A stretch of DNA of 64,000 nt, taken from the NCBI GenBank assembly GCA_943736015.1, contig OX031063.1, positions 6,615,001 to 6,679,000 on the forward strand, in the 5' to 3' direction. Every line of letters begins with the position of its first letter. Within the stretch, counting starts at the first letter, position 1. The notes below the pieces were generated by a model. That model was not told the origin of the DNA and searched no databases. It saw only the letters and a list, made by a program, of their open reading frames with translations. Of this stretch, positions 35,211-48,632 are shown piece by piece. This DNA is from Tridacna crocea (lineage: Eukaryota > Mollusca > Bivalvia > Cardiida > Cardiidae). The position numbers were made by a program, and so were the translations under genes.

Positions 35211-36889
35211 TTACGATTTTATGCGCAGCACGTAACAGTCACGTATGGGTGAGATGGTCATCGTAACCAAATCAATGGCCCTAGTGAGAGAAAATGAAAA
35301 AGAAAAATCCCTATAATTGACTTAAGCAATAGTTGTCGTCTGCTATAAAATATTCCGTAAGTCGATTTTTCATGTTTTTGCGGATACGTAAGTGGCACCT
35401 GCGAGACAGTAGACAACCTAAATGGGTTTGTTGTCACGGTATAAAAAGATTGGAGAAAAAAAATTATTAAAAATTAAGTTCCCTCTATTTGACCTTCTAA
35501 GCAACAGGTGTCGTCTGCTATAAAATGCTCCACAAGTCGATTTTTCGCGTTTTTGCGATTACGTAACCTGCACCTATGAGACGGTAGTCAACGTAAATGG
35601 ATTTGTCGTCACGGTATAAAGAGACTGGAGAAAAAATATACATTAAAAATTTAGTTCCTTTTGTTTGATTTATGCAATAATAAGCAGTTGCTACTGAAAG
35701 AGCCTTCAGTCTTTTTTTAGCCACTTGTCGCATTATTTATTTTTTTTTTTTTTCGCATGAGCGGAACTGGCACATATGAGACGGTAGTCAACGTAACTGG
35801 GTTTCTTGTTGCGGTTTGAAGAGATTAGAAAAATTACACTTCAGTTGCCTTTGTTTGATATATGAGTTTTCAGTCTTTTTTTAGCCACTTGTCACATTAA
35901 TTTCAGGGTTTGTTTTTTACACTGTACATTGATCACTTTGGCTCATTGAAAGTTTCAATGTGCAGCATTTATTGTGGGCTGAGAGTTGGAAAAGCAAATC
36001 CAGTGAAGGGCTGGGGAGTGGGGGGTGCATCGAGGGTTTAAGGGAATTAACTCTTGCAAGGGTTTTGAAAAGACCAAATCAAGGTCTTCTGCGCCCCTAT
36101 TTTCTTAAATTTTTGCCTATTTTCAGTGAAATCTGGCATGTGTGGATGGTGCATGCCCGGCAGATTGCCAAGGACTGCACAGCAGCCTTTAAAGAAGACT
36201 TTAAATCCACTTTTATGCCGTTTTTTGCACTGTTTTTTATTCGATATATTAAGGCGCCATTTTGGAGCGATTTTGAAGCTCTCTGATTGGCTGATGGGCC
36301 CGAGTTTGAATTCTAAGGTCTTCTCTGATTGGCTGTTGGTATCCATTGTTGGTATCCAATCTGATTTCCTTAAAGCTTCTCTGATTGGATAATTTCAGAG
36401 AGGGAAGAGATTTGATTGGCTGATGGGAAAGGGGGGGAAATATCTGTTTATCTTTATTAACCTTTTACCACACAATGACGCGGCCTTTTAACACCCCAAA
36501 GGCTTATGAAAATAATCTGAGGAAAGGAGAAAATACAGGTTACCAGCATTTTCTCCTTTTCCCACAATGTTTTCCACCCTATCAAAGAAAAAATTTGATT
36601 TTGAGTTATTCTTACATCTTATTTTATCTTTTTGGCCTACTTGTAAATTTCTTCAAACAAGAACAAGATTTCTTTTATCGGAAAAAGTTTCCGCAACAGC
36701 AACCAGTTGCTTCTGAATTTTATATTTTCGCACAGCGGTTAAACATAAAATTGACTTTTGACTCGCGCGGTCATCCAAATTGGTTCAATGTTTTCATGAC
36801 CCTGGTAAGAAAACAGGGAAAATTTTTGTTTACCTTTCTTTGATTTGAACAACAGGTATCAGTTGCCTCCGAAAGTGTGGAAGTTGATT
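35211..36889 (+). repeat. Satellite unit 22 (1679 bp)
   Basis: Close to the common sequence. It has one A interruption in the T tract (near 35739) and AAATTTTTGCC near 36109. Confidence 0.97.
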
Positions 36890-38568
36890 TTACGATTTTA
36901 TGCGCAGCACGTAACAGTCACGTATGGGTGAGATGGTCATCGTAACCAAATCAATGGCCCTAGTGAGAGAAAATGAAAAAGAAAAATCCCTATAATTGAC
37001 TTAAGCAATAGTTGTCGTCTGCTATAAAATATTCCGTAAGTCGATTTTTCATGTTTTTGCGGATACGTAAGTGGCACCTGCGAGACAGTAGACAACCTAA
37101 ATGGGTTTGTTGTCACGGTATAAAAAGATTGGAGAAAAAAAATTATTAAAAATTAAGTTCCCTCTATTTGACCTTCTAAGCAACAGGTGTCGTCTGCTAT
37201 AAAATGCTCCACAAGTCGATTTTTCGCGTTTTTGCGATTACGTAACCTGCACCTATGAGACGGTAGTCAACGTAAATGGATTTGTCGTCACGGTATAAAG
37301 AGACTGGAGAAAAAATATACATTAAAAATTTAGTTCCTTTTGTTTGATTTATGCAATAATAAGCAGTTGCTACTGAAAGAGCCTTCAGTCTTTTTTTAGC
37401 CACTTGTCGCATTATTTTTTTTTTTTTTTTTTCGCATGAGCGGAACTGGCACATATGAGACGGTAGTCAACGTAACTGGGTTTCTTGTTGTGGTTTGAAG
37501 AGATTAGAAAAATTACACTTCAGTTGCCTTTGTTTGATATATGAGTTTTCAGTCTTTTTTTAGCCACTTGTCACATTAATTTCAGGGTTTGTTTTTTACA
37601 CTGTACATTGATCACTTTGGCTCATTGAAAGTTTCAATGTGCAGCATTTATTGTGGGCTGAGAGTTGGAAAAGCAAATCCAGTGAAGGGCTGGGGAGTGG
37701 GGGGTGCATCGAGGGTTTAAGGGAATTAACTCTTGCAAGGGTTTTGAAAAGACCAAATCAAGGTCTTCTGCGCCCCTATTTTCTTAAATGTTTGCCTATT
37801 TTCAGTGAAATCTGGCATGTGTGGATGGTGCATGCCCGGCAGATTGCCAAGGACTGCACAGCAGCCTTTAAAGAAGACTTTAAATCCACTTTTATGCCGT
37901 TTTTTGCACTGTTTTTTATTCGATATATTAAGGCGCCATTTTGGAGCGATTTTGAAGCTCTCTGATTGGCTGATGGGCCCGAGTTTGAATTCTAAGGTCT
38001 TCTCTGATTGGCTGTTGGTATCCATTGTTGGTATCCAATCTGATTTCCTTAAAGCTTCTCTGATTGGATAATTTCAGAGAGGGAAGAGATTTGATTGGCT
38101 GATGGGAAAGGGGGGGAAATATCTGTTTATCTTTATTAACCTTTTACCACACAATGACGCGGCCTTTTAACACCCCAAAGGCTTATGAAAATAATCTGAG
38201 GAAAGGAGAAAATACAGGTTACCAGCATTTTCTCCTTTTCCCACAATGTTTTCCACCCTATCAAAGAAAAAATTTGATTTTGAGTTATTCTTACATCTTA
38301 TTTTATCCTTTTGGCCTACTTGTAAATTTCTTCAAACAAGAACAAGATTTCTTTTATCGGAAAAAGTTTTCGCAACAGCAACCAGTTGCTTCTGAATTTT
38401 ATATTTTCGCACAGCGGTTAAACATAAAATTGACTTTTGACTCGCGCGGTCATCCAAATTGGTTCAATGTTTTCATGACCCTGGTAAGAAAACAGGGAAA
38501 ATTTTTGTTTACCTTTCTTTGATTTGAACAACAGGTATCAGTTGCCTCCGAAAGTGTGGAAGTTGATT
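36890..38568 (+). repeat. Satellite unit 23 (1679 bp)
   Basis: Has a long uninterrupted T tract, TTGTGGTTTG near 37489, and the pair TATCCTTTTGG near 38305 and GTTTTCGC near 38367, which is otherwise seen only in unit 21. Confidence 0.97.
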
Positions 38569-40243
38569 TTACGATTTTATGCGCAGCACGTAACAGTCAC
38601 GTATGGGTGAGATGGTCATCGTAACCAAATCAATGGCCCTAGTGAGAGAAAATGAAAAAGAAAAATCCCTATAATTGACTTAAGCAATAGTTGTCGTCTG
38701 CTATAAAATATTCCGTAAGTCGATTTTTCATGTTTTTGCGGATACGTAAGTGGCACCTGCGAGACAGTAGACAACCTAAATGGGTTTGTTGTCACGGTAT
38801 AAAAAGATTGGAGAAAAAAAATTATTAAAAATTAAGTTCCCTCTATTTGACCTTCTAAGCAACAGGTGTCGTCTGCTATAAAATGCTCCACAAGTCGATT
38901 TTTCGCGTTTTTGCGATTACGTAACCTGCACCTATGAGACGGTAGTCAACGTAAATAGATTTGTCGTCACGGTATAAAGAGACTGGAGAAAAAATATACA
39001 TTAAAAATTTAGTTCCTTATGTTTGATTTATGCAATAATAAGCAGTTGCTACTGAAAGAGCCTTCAGTCTTTTTTTAGCCACTTGTTGCATTATTTTTTT
39101 TTTTTTTCGCATGAGCGGAACTGGCACATATGAGACGGTAGTCAACGTAACTTGGTTTCTTGTTGCAGTTTGAAGAGATTAGAAAAATTACACTTCAGTT
39201 GCCTTTGTTTGATATATGAGTTTTCAGTCTTTTTTTAGCCACTTGTCACATTAATTTCAGGGTTTGTTTTTTACACTGTACATTGATCACTTTGGCTCAT
39301 TGAAAGTTTCAATGTGCAGCATTTATTGTGGGCTGAGAGTTGGAAAAGCAAATCCAGTGAAGGGCTGGGGAGTGGGGGGTGCATCGAGGGTTTAAGGGAA
39401 TTAACTCTTGCAAGGGTTTTGAAAAGACCAAATCAAGGTCTTCTGCGCCCCTATTTTCTTAAATGTTTGCCTATTTTCAGTGAAATCTGGCATGTGTGGA
39501 TGGTGCATGCCCGGCAGATTGCCAAGGACTGCACAGCAGCCTTTAAAGAAGACTTTAAATCCACTTTTATGCCGTTTTTTGCACTGTTTTTTATTCGATA
39601 TATTAAGGCGCCATTTTGGAGCGATTTTGAAGCTCTCTGATTGGCTGATGGGCCCGAGTTTGAATTCTAAGGTCTTCTCTGATTGGCTGTTGGTATCCAT
39701 TGTTGGTATCCAATCTGATTTCCTTAAAGCTTCTCTGATTGGATAATTTCAGAGAGGGAAGAGATTTGATTGGCTGATGGGAAAGGGGGGGAAATATCTG
39801 TTTATCTTTATTAACCTTTTACCACACAATGACGCGGCCTTTTAACACCCCAAAGGCTTATGAAAATAATCTGAGGAAAGGAGAAAATACAGGTTACCAG
39901 CATTTTCTCCTTTTCCCACAATGTTTTCTACCCTATCAAAGAAAAAATTTGATTTTGAGTTATTCTTACATCTTATTTTATCTTTTTGGCCTACTTGTAA
40001 ATTTCTTCAAACAAGAACAAGATTTCTTTTATCGGAAAAAGTTTCCGCAACAGCAACCAGTTGCTTCTGAATTTTATATTTTCGCACAGCGGTTAAACAT
40101 AAAATTGACTTTTGACTCGCGCGGTCATCCAAATTGGTTCAATGTTTTCATGACCCTGGTAAGAAAACAGGGAAAATTTTTGTTTACCTTTCTTTGATTT
40201 GAACAACAGGTATCAGTTGCCTCCCAAAGTGTGGAAGTTGATT
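38569..40243 (+). repeat. Satellite unit 24 (1675 bp)
   Basis: Has GTAAATAGATT near 38952, CCTTATGTTTG near 39015, CTTGTTGCATT near 39083, AACTTGGTTTC near 39149, TTGCAGTTTG near 39163, TTTTCTACCC near 39925 and CCTCCCAAAG near 40221. Confidence 0.97.
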
Positions 40244-41924
40244 TTACGATTTTATGCGCAGCACGTAACAGTCACGTATGGGTGAGATGGTCATCGTAAC
40301 CAAATCAATGGCCCTAGTGAGAGAAAATGAAAAAGAAAAATCCCTATAATTGACTTAAGCAATAGTTGTCGTCTGCTATAAAATATTCCGTAAGTCGATT
40401 TTTCATGTTTTTGCGGATACGTAAGTGGCACCTGCGAGACAGTAGACAACCTAAATGGGTTTGTTGTCACGGTATAAAAAGATTGGAGAAAAAAAATTAT
40501 TAAAAATTAAGTTCCCTCTATTTGACCTTCTAAGCAACAGGTGTCGTCTGCTATAAAATGCTCCACAAGTCGATTTTTCGCGTTTTTGCGATTACGTAAC
40601 CTGCACCTATGAGACGGTAGTCAACGTAAATGGATTTGTCGTCACGGTATAAAGAGACTGGAGAAAAAATATACATTAAAAATTTAGTTCCTTTCGTTTG
40701 ATTTATGCAATAATAAGCAGTTTCTACTGAAAGAGCCTTCAGTCTTTTTTTAGCCACTTGTTGCATTATTTTTTTTTTTTTTTTTCGCATGAGCGGAACT
40801 GGCACATATGAGACGGTAGTCAACGTAACTGGGTTTCTTGTTGCGGTTTGAAGAGATTAGAAAAATTACACTTCAGTTGCCTTTGTTTGATATATGAGTT
40901 TTCAGTCTTTTTTTAGCCACTTGTCACATTAATTTCAGGGTTTGTTTTTTACACTGTACATTGATCACTTTGGCTCATTGAAAGTTTCAATGTGCAGCAT
41001 TTATTGTGGGCTGAGAGTTGGAAAAGCAAATCCAGTGAAGGGCTGGGGAGTGGGGGGTGCATCGAGGGTTTAAGGGAATTAACTCTTGCAAGGGTTTTGA
41101 AAAGACCAAATCAAGGTCTTCTGCGCCCCTATTTTCTTAAATGTTTGCCTATTTTCAGTGAAATCTGGCATGTGTGGATGGTGCATGCCCGGCAGATTGC
41201 CAAGGACTGCACAGCAGCCTTTAAAGAAGACTTTAAATCCACTTTTATGCCGTTTTTTGCACTGTTTTTTATTCGATATATTAAGGCGCCATTTTGGAGC
41301 GATTTTGAAGCTCTCTGATTGGCTGATGGGCCCGAGTTTGAATTCTAAGGTCTTCTCTGATTGGCTGTTGGTATCCATTGTTGGTATCCAATCTGATTTC
41401 CTTAAAGCTTCTCTGATTGGATAATTTCAGAGAGGGAAGAGATTTGATTGGCTGATGGGAAAGGGGGGGAAATATCTGTTTATCTTTATTAACCTTTTAC
41501 CACACAATGACGCGGCCTTTTAACACCCCAAAGGCTTATGAAAATAATCTGAGGAAAGGAGAAAATACAGGTTACCAGCATTTTCTCCTTTTCCCACAAT
41601 GTTTTCCACCCTATCAAAGAAAAAATTTGATTTTGAGTTATTCTTCTTACATCTTATTTTATCTTTTTGGCCTACTTGTAAATTTCTTCAAACAAGAACA
41701 AGTTTTCTTTTATCGGAAAAAGTTTCCGCAACAGCAACTAGTTGCTTCTGAATTTTATATTTTCGCACAGCGGTTAAACATAAAATTGACTTTTGACTCG
41801 CGCGGTCATCCAAATTGGTTCAATGTTTTCATGACCCTGGTAAGAAAACAGGGAAAATTTTTGTTTACCTTTCTTTGATTTGAACAACAGGTATCAGTTG
41901 CCTCCGAAAGTGTGGAAGTTGATT
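40244..41924 (+). repeat. Satellite unit 25 (1681 bp, longest)
   Basis: Contains a 3-bp TTC duplication within 41641-41646, so it is the longest unit. Also has CCTTTCGTTTG near 40691, CAGTTTCTACTG near 40718, CTTGTTGCATT near 40758, CAAGTTTTC near 41699 and CAACTAGTTGC near 41735. Confidence 0.97.
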
Positions 41925-43601
41925 TTACGATTTTATGCGCAGCACGTAACAGTCACGTATGGGTGAGATGGTCATCGTAACCAAATCAATGGCCCTAGTG
42001 AGAGAAAATGAAAAAGAAAAATCCCTATAATTGACTTAAGCAATAGTTGTCGTCTGCTATAAAATATTCCGTAAGTTGATTTTTCATGTTTTTGCGGATA
42101 CGTAAGTGGCACCTGTGAGACAGTAGACAACCTAAATGGGTTTGTTGTCACGGTATAAAAAGATTGGAGAAAAAAAATTATTAAAAATTAAGTTCCCTCT
42201 ATTTGACCTTCTAAGCAACAGGTGTCGTCTGCTATAAAATGCTCCACAAGTCGATTTTTCGCATTTTTGCGATTACGTAACCTGCACCTATGAGACGGTA
42301 GTCAACGTAAATGGATTTGTCGTCACGGTATAAAGAGACTGGAGAAAAAATATACATTAAAAATTTAGTTCCTTTTGTTTGATTTATGCAATAATAAGCA
42401 GTTGCTACTGAAAGAGCCTTCAGTCTTTTTTTAGCCACTTGTCGCATTATTTTTTTTTTTTTTTTTCGCATGAGCGGAACTGGCACATATGAGACGGTAG
42501 TCAACGTAACTGGGTTTCTTGTTGCGGTTTGAAGAGATTAGAAAAATTACACTTCAGTTGCCTTTGTTTGATATATGAGTTTTCAGTCTTTTTTTAGCCA
42601 CTTGTCACATTAATTTCAGGGTTTGTTTTTTACACTGTACATTGATCACTTTGGCTCATTGAAAGTTTCAATGTGCAGCATTTATTGTGGGCTGAGAGTT
42701 GGAAAAGCAAATCCAGTGAAGGGCTGGGGAGTGGGGGGTGCATCGAGGGTTTAAGGGAATTAACTTTTGCAAGGGTTTTGAAAAGACCAAATCAAGGTCT
42801 TCTGCGCCCCTATTTTCTTAAATGTTTGCCTATTTTCAGTGAAATCTGGCATGTGTGGATGGTGCATGCCCGGCAGATTGCCAAGGACTGCACAGCAGCC
42901 TTTAAAGAAGACTTTAAATCCACTTTTATGCCGTTTTTTGCACTGTTTTTTATTCGATATATTAAGGCGCCATTTTGGAGCGATTTTGAAGCTCTCTGAT
43001 TGGCTGATGGGCCCGAGTTTGAATTCTAAGGTCTTCTCTGATTGGCTGTTGGTATCCATTGTTGGTATCCAATCTGATTTCCTTAAAGCTTCTCTGATTG
43101 GATAATTTCAGAGAGGGAAGAGATTTGATTGGCTGATGGGAAAGGGGGGAAATATCTGTTTATCTTTATTAACCTTTTACCACACAATGACGCGGCCTTT
43201 TAACACCCCAAAGGCTTATGAAAATAATCTGAGGAAAGGAGAAAATACAGGTTACCAGCATTTTCTCCTTTTCCCACAATGTTTTCCACCCTATAAAAGA
43301 AAAAATTTGATTTTGAGTTATTCTTACATCTTATTTTATCTTTTTGGCCTACTTGTAAATTTCTTCAAACAAGAACAAGATTTCTTTTATCGGAAAAAGT
43401 TTCCGCAACAGCAACCAGTTGCTTCTGAATTTTATATTTTCGCACAGCGGTTAAACATAAAATTAACTTTTGACTCGCGTGGTCATCCAAATTGGTTCAA
43501 TGTTTTCATGACCCTGGTAAGAAAACAGGGAAAATTTTTGTTTACCTTTCTTTGATTTGAACAACAGGTATCAGTTGCCTCCGAAAGTGTGGAAGTTGAT
43601 T
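41925..43601 (+). repeat. Satellite unit 26 (1677 bp)
   Basis: Has GTAAGTTGAT near 42071, CACCTGTGAG near 42110, TTTCGCATTTTTG near 42257, AACTTTTGCAAG near 42762, a six-G run, CCTATAAAAG near 43291, and AAATTAACTT with CGCGTGG near 43461-43481. The last pair recurs in unit 30. Confidence 0.97.
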
Positions 43602-45278
43602 TTACGATTTTATGCGCAGCACGTAACAGTCACGTATGGGTGAGATGGTCATCGTAACCAAATCAATGGCCCTAGTGAGAGAAAATGAAAAAGAAAAATC
43701 CCTATAATTGACTTAAGCAATAGTTGTCGTCTGCTATAAAATATTCCGTAAGTCGATTTTTCATGTTTTTGCGGATACGTAAGTGGCACCTGCGAGACAG
43801 TAGACAACCTAAATGGGTTTGTTGTCACGGTATAAAAAGATTGGAGAAAAAAAATTATTAAAAATTAAGTTCCCTCTATTTGACCTTCTAAGCAACAGGT
43901 GTCGTCTGCTATAAAATGCTCCACAAGTCGATTTTTCGCGTTTTTGCGATTACGTAACCTGCACCTATGAGACGGTAGTCAACGTAAATGGATTTGTCGT
44001 CACGGTATAAAGAGACTGGAGAAAAAATATACATTAAAAATTTAGTTCCTTTTGTTTGATTTATGCAATAATAAGCAGTTGCTACTGAAAGAGCCTTCAG
44101 TCATTTTTTAGCCACTTGTCGCATTATTATTTTTTTTTTTTTCGCATGAGCGGAACTGGCACATATGAGACGGTAGTCAACGTAACTGGGTTTCTTGTTG
44201 CGGTTTGAAGAGATTAGAAAAATTACACTTCAGTTGCCTTTGTTTGATATATGAGTTTTCAGTCTTTTTTTAGCCACTTGTCACATTAATTTCAGGGTTT
44301 GTTTTTTACACTGTACATTGATCACTTTGGCTCATTGAAAGTTTCAATGTGCAGCATTTATTGTGGGCTGAGAGTTGGAAAAGCAAATCCAGTGAAGGGC
44401 TGGGGAGTGGGGGGTGCATCGAGGGTTTAAGGGAATTAACTCTTGCAAGGGTTTTGAAAAGACCAAATCAAGGTCTTCTGCGCCCCTATTTTCTTAAATG
44501 TTTGCCTATTTTCAGTGAAATCTGGCATGTGTGGATGGTGCATGCCCGGCAGATTGCCAAGGACTGCACAGCAGCCTTTAAAGAAGACTTTAAATCCACT
44601 TTTATGCCGTTTTTTGCACTGTTTTTTATTCGATATATTAAGGCGCCATTTTGGAGCGATTTTGAAGCTCTCTGATTGGCTGATGGGCCCGAGTTTGAAT
44701 TCTAAGGTCTTCTCTGATTGGCTGTTGGTATCCATTGTTGGTATCCAATCTGATTTCCTTAAAGCTTCTCTGATTGGATAATTTCAGAGAGGGAAGAGAT
44801 TTGATTGGCTGATGGGAAAGGGGGGGAAATATCTGTTTATCTTTATTAACCTTTTACCACACAATGACGCGGCCTTTTAACACCCCAAATGCTTATGAAA
44901 ATAATCTGAGGAAAGGAGAAAATACAGGTTACCAGCATTTTCTCCTTTTCCCACAATGTTTTCCACCCTATCAAAGAAAAAATTTGATTTTGAGTTATTC
45001 TTACATCTTATTTTATCTTTTTGGCCTACTTGTAAATTTCTTCAAACAAGAACAAGATTTCTTTTATCGGAAAAAGTTTCCGCAACAGCAACCAGTTGCT
45101 TCTGAATTTTATATTTTCGCACAGCGGTTAAACATAAAATTGACTTTTGACTCGCGCGGTCATCCAAATTGGTTCAATGTTTTCATGACCCTGGTAAGAA
45201 AACAGGGAAAATTTTTGTTTACCTTTCTTTGATTTGAACAACAGGTATCAGTTGCCTCCGAAAGTGTGGAAGTTGATT
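43602..45278 (+). repeat. Satellite unit 27 (1677 bp)
   Basis: Has CAGTCATTTTTTAG near 44098 (shared with units 29 and 31), an A-interrupted T tract, and CCCCAAATGC near 44882. Confidence 0.97.
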
Positions 45279-46956
45279 TTACGATTTTATGCGCAGCACG
45301 TAACAGTCACGTATGGGTGAGATGGTCATCGTAACCAAATCAATGGCCCTAGTGAGAGAAAATGAAAAAGAAAAATCCCTATAATTGACTTAAGCAATAG
45401 TTGTCGTCTGCTATAAAATATTCCGTAAGTCGATTTTTCATGTTTTTGCGGATACGTAAGTGGCACCTGCGAGACAGTAGACAACCTAAATGGGTTTGTT
45501 GTCACGGTATAAAAAGATTGGAGAAAAAAAATTATTAAAAATTAAGTTCCCTCTATTTGACCTTCTAAGCAACAGGTGTCGTCTGCTATAAAATGCTCCA
45601 CAAGTCGATTTTTCGCGTTTTTGCGATTACGTAACCTGCACCTATGAGACGGTAGTCAACGTAAATGGATTTGTCGTCACGGTATAAAGAGACTGGAGAA
45701 AAAATATACATTAAAAATTTAGTTCCTTTTGTTTGATTTATGCAATAATAAGCAGTTGCTACTGAAAGAGCCTTCAGTCTTTTTTTAGCCATTTGTCGCA
45801 TTATTTTTTTTTTTTTTTTTCGCATGAGCGGAACTGGCACATATGAGATGGTAGTCAACGTAACTGGGTTTCTTGTTGCGGTTTGAAGAGATTAGAAAAA
45901 TTACACTTCAGTTGCCTTTGTTTGATATATGAGTTTTCAGTCTTTTTTTAGCCACTTGTCACATTAATTTCAGGGTTTGTTTTTTACATTGTACATTGAT
46001 CACTTTGGCTCATTGAAAGTTTCAATGTGCAGCATTTATTGTGGGCTGAGAGTTGGAAAAGCAAATCCAGTGAAGGGCTGGGGAGTGGGGGGTGTATCGA
46101 GGGTTTAAGGGAATTAACTCTTGCAAGGGTTTTGAAAAGACCAAATCAAGGTCTTCTGCGCCCCTATTTTCTTAAATGTTTGCCTATTTTCAGTGAAATC
46201 TGGCATGTGTGGATGGTGCATGCCCGGCAGATTGCCAAGGACTGCACAGCAGCCTTTAAAGAAGACTTTAAATCCACTTTTATGCCGTTTTTTGCACTGT
46301 TTTTTATTCGATATATTAAGGCGCCATTTTGGAGCGATTTTGAAGCTCTCTGATTGGCTGATGGGCCCGAGTTTGAATTCTAAGGTCTTCTCTGATTGGC
46401 TGTTGGTATCCATTGTTGGTATCCAATCTGATTTCCTTAAAGCTTCTCTGATTGGATAATTTCAGAGAGGGAAGAGATTTGATTGGCTGATGGGAAAGGG
46501 GGGGAAATATCTGTTTATCTTTATTAACCTTTTACCACACAATGACGCGGCCTTTTAACACCCCAAAGGCTTATGAAAATAATCTGAGGAAAGGAGAAAA
46601 TACAGGTTACCAGCATTTTCTCCTTTTCCCACAATGTTTTCCACCCTATCAAAGAAAAAATTTGATTTTGAGTTATTCTTACATCTTATTTTATCTTTTT
46701 GGCCTACTTGTAAATTTCTTCAAACAAGAACAAGATTTCTTTTATCGGAAAAAGTTTCCGCAACAGCAACCAGTTGCTTCTGAATTTTATATTTTCGCAC
46801 AGCGGTTAAACATAAAATTGACTTTTGACTCGCGCGGTCATCCAAATTGGTTCAATGTTTTCATGACCCTGGTAAGAAAACAGGGAAAATTTTTGTTTAC
46901 CTTTCTTTGATTTGAACAACAGGTATCAGTTGCCTCCCAAAGTGTGGAAGTTGATT
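45279..46956 (+). repeat. Satellite unit 28 (1678 bp)
   Basis: Has AGCCATTTGTC near 45787, GAGATGGTAG near 45845, ACATTGTACATT near 45987, GGTGTATCGAG near 46091 and CCTCCCAAAG near 46934. Confidence 0.97.
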
Positions 46957-48632
46957 TTACGATTTTATGCGCAGCACGTAACAGTCACGTATGGGTGAGA
47001 TGGTCATCGTAACCAAATCAATGGCCCTAGTGAGAGAAAATGAAAAAGAAAAATCCCTATAATTGACTTAAGCAATAGTTGTCGTCTGCTATAAAATATT
47101 CCGTAAGTCGATTTTTCATGTTTTTGCGGATACGTAAGTGGCACCTGCGAGACAGTAGACAACCTAAATGGGTTTGTTGTCACGGTATAAAAAGATTGGA
47201 GAAAAAAAATTATTAAAAATTAAGTTCCCTCTATTTGACCTTCTAAGCAACAGGTGTCGTCTGCTATAAAATGCTCCACAAGTCGATTTTTCGCGTTTTT
47301 GCGATTACGTAACCTGCACCTATGAGACGGTAGTCAACGTAAATGGATTTGTCGTCACGGTATAAAGAGACTGGAGAAAAAATATACATTAAAAATTTAG
47401 TTCCTTTTGTTTGATTTATGCAATAATAAGCAGTTGCTACTGAAAGAGCCTTCAGTCATTTTTTAGCCACTTGTCGCATTATTATTATTTTTTTTTTCGC
47501 ATGAGCGGAACTGGCACATATGAGACGGTAGTCAACGTAACTGGGTTTCTTGTTGCGGTTTGAAGAGATTAGAAAAATTACACTTCAGTTGCCTTTGTTT
47601 GATATATGAGTTTTCAGTCTTTTTTTAGCCACTTGTCACATTAATTTCAGGGTTTGTTTTTTACACTGTACATTGATCACTTTGGCTCATTGAAAGTTTC
47701 AATGTGCAGCATTTATTGTGGGCTGAGAGTTGGAAAAGCAAATCCAGTGAAGGGCTGGGGAGTGGGGGGTGCATCGAGGGTTTAAGGGAATTAACTCTTG
47801 CAAGGGTTTTGAAAAGACCAAATCAAGGTCTTCTGCGCCTCTATTTTCTTAAATGTTTGCCTATTTTCAGTGAAATCTGGCATGTGTGGATGGTGCATGC
47901 CCGGCAGATTGCCAAGGACTGCACAGCAGCCTTTAAAGAAGACTATAACTCCACTTTTATGCCGTTTTTTGCACTGTTTTTATTCGATATATTAAGGCGC
48001 CATTTTGGAGCGATTTTGAAGCTCTCTGATTGGCTGATGGGCCCGAGTTTGAATTCTAAGGTCTTCTCTGATTGGCTGTTGGTATCCATTGTTGGTATCC
48101 AATCTGATTTCCTTAAAGCTTCTCTGATTGGATAATTTCAGAGAGGGAAGAGATTTGATTGGCTGATGGGAAAGGGGGGGAAATATCTGTTTATCTTTAT
48201 TAACCTTTTACCACACAATGACGCGGCCTTTTAACACCCCAAAGGCTTATGAAAATAATCTGAGGAAAGGAGAAAATACAGGTTACCAGCATTTTCTCCT
48301 TTTCCCACAATGTTTTCCACCCTATCAAAGAAAAAATTTGATTTTGAGTTATTCTTACATCTTATTTTATCTTTTTGGCCTACTTGTAAATTTCTTCAAA
48401 CAAGAACAAGATTTCTTTTATCGGAAAAAGTTTCCGCAACAGCAACCAGTTGCTTCTGAATTTTATATTTTCGCACAGCGGTTAAACATAAAATTGACTT
48501 TTGACTCGCGCGGTCATCCAAATTGGTTCAATGTTTTCATGACCCTGGTAAGAAAACAGGGAAAATTTTTGTTTACCTTTCTTTGATTTGAACAACAGGT
48601 ATCAGTTGCCTCCGAAAGTGTGGAAGTTGATT
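46957..48632 (+). repeat. Satellite unit 29 (1676 bp)
   Basis: Has CAGTCATTTTTTAG near 47454, a twice-interrupted T tract, C-to-T at 47840, GACTATAACTCC near 47941 and a T6-to-T5 deletion near 47977. The deletion joins two short forward frames into one of 143 codons. Most of this set recurs 3355 bp downstream in unit 31. Confidence 0.97.

Noticed and set aside
47704-48135. 143-codon frames in units 29 and 31 (also 51059-51490)
   Set aside because: Produced only by a T6-to-T5 deletion joining two non-coding frames; they start at GTG and occur in only two related units.
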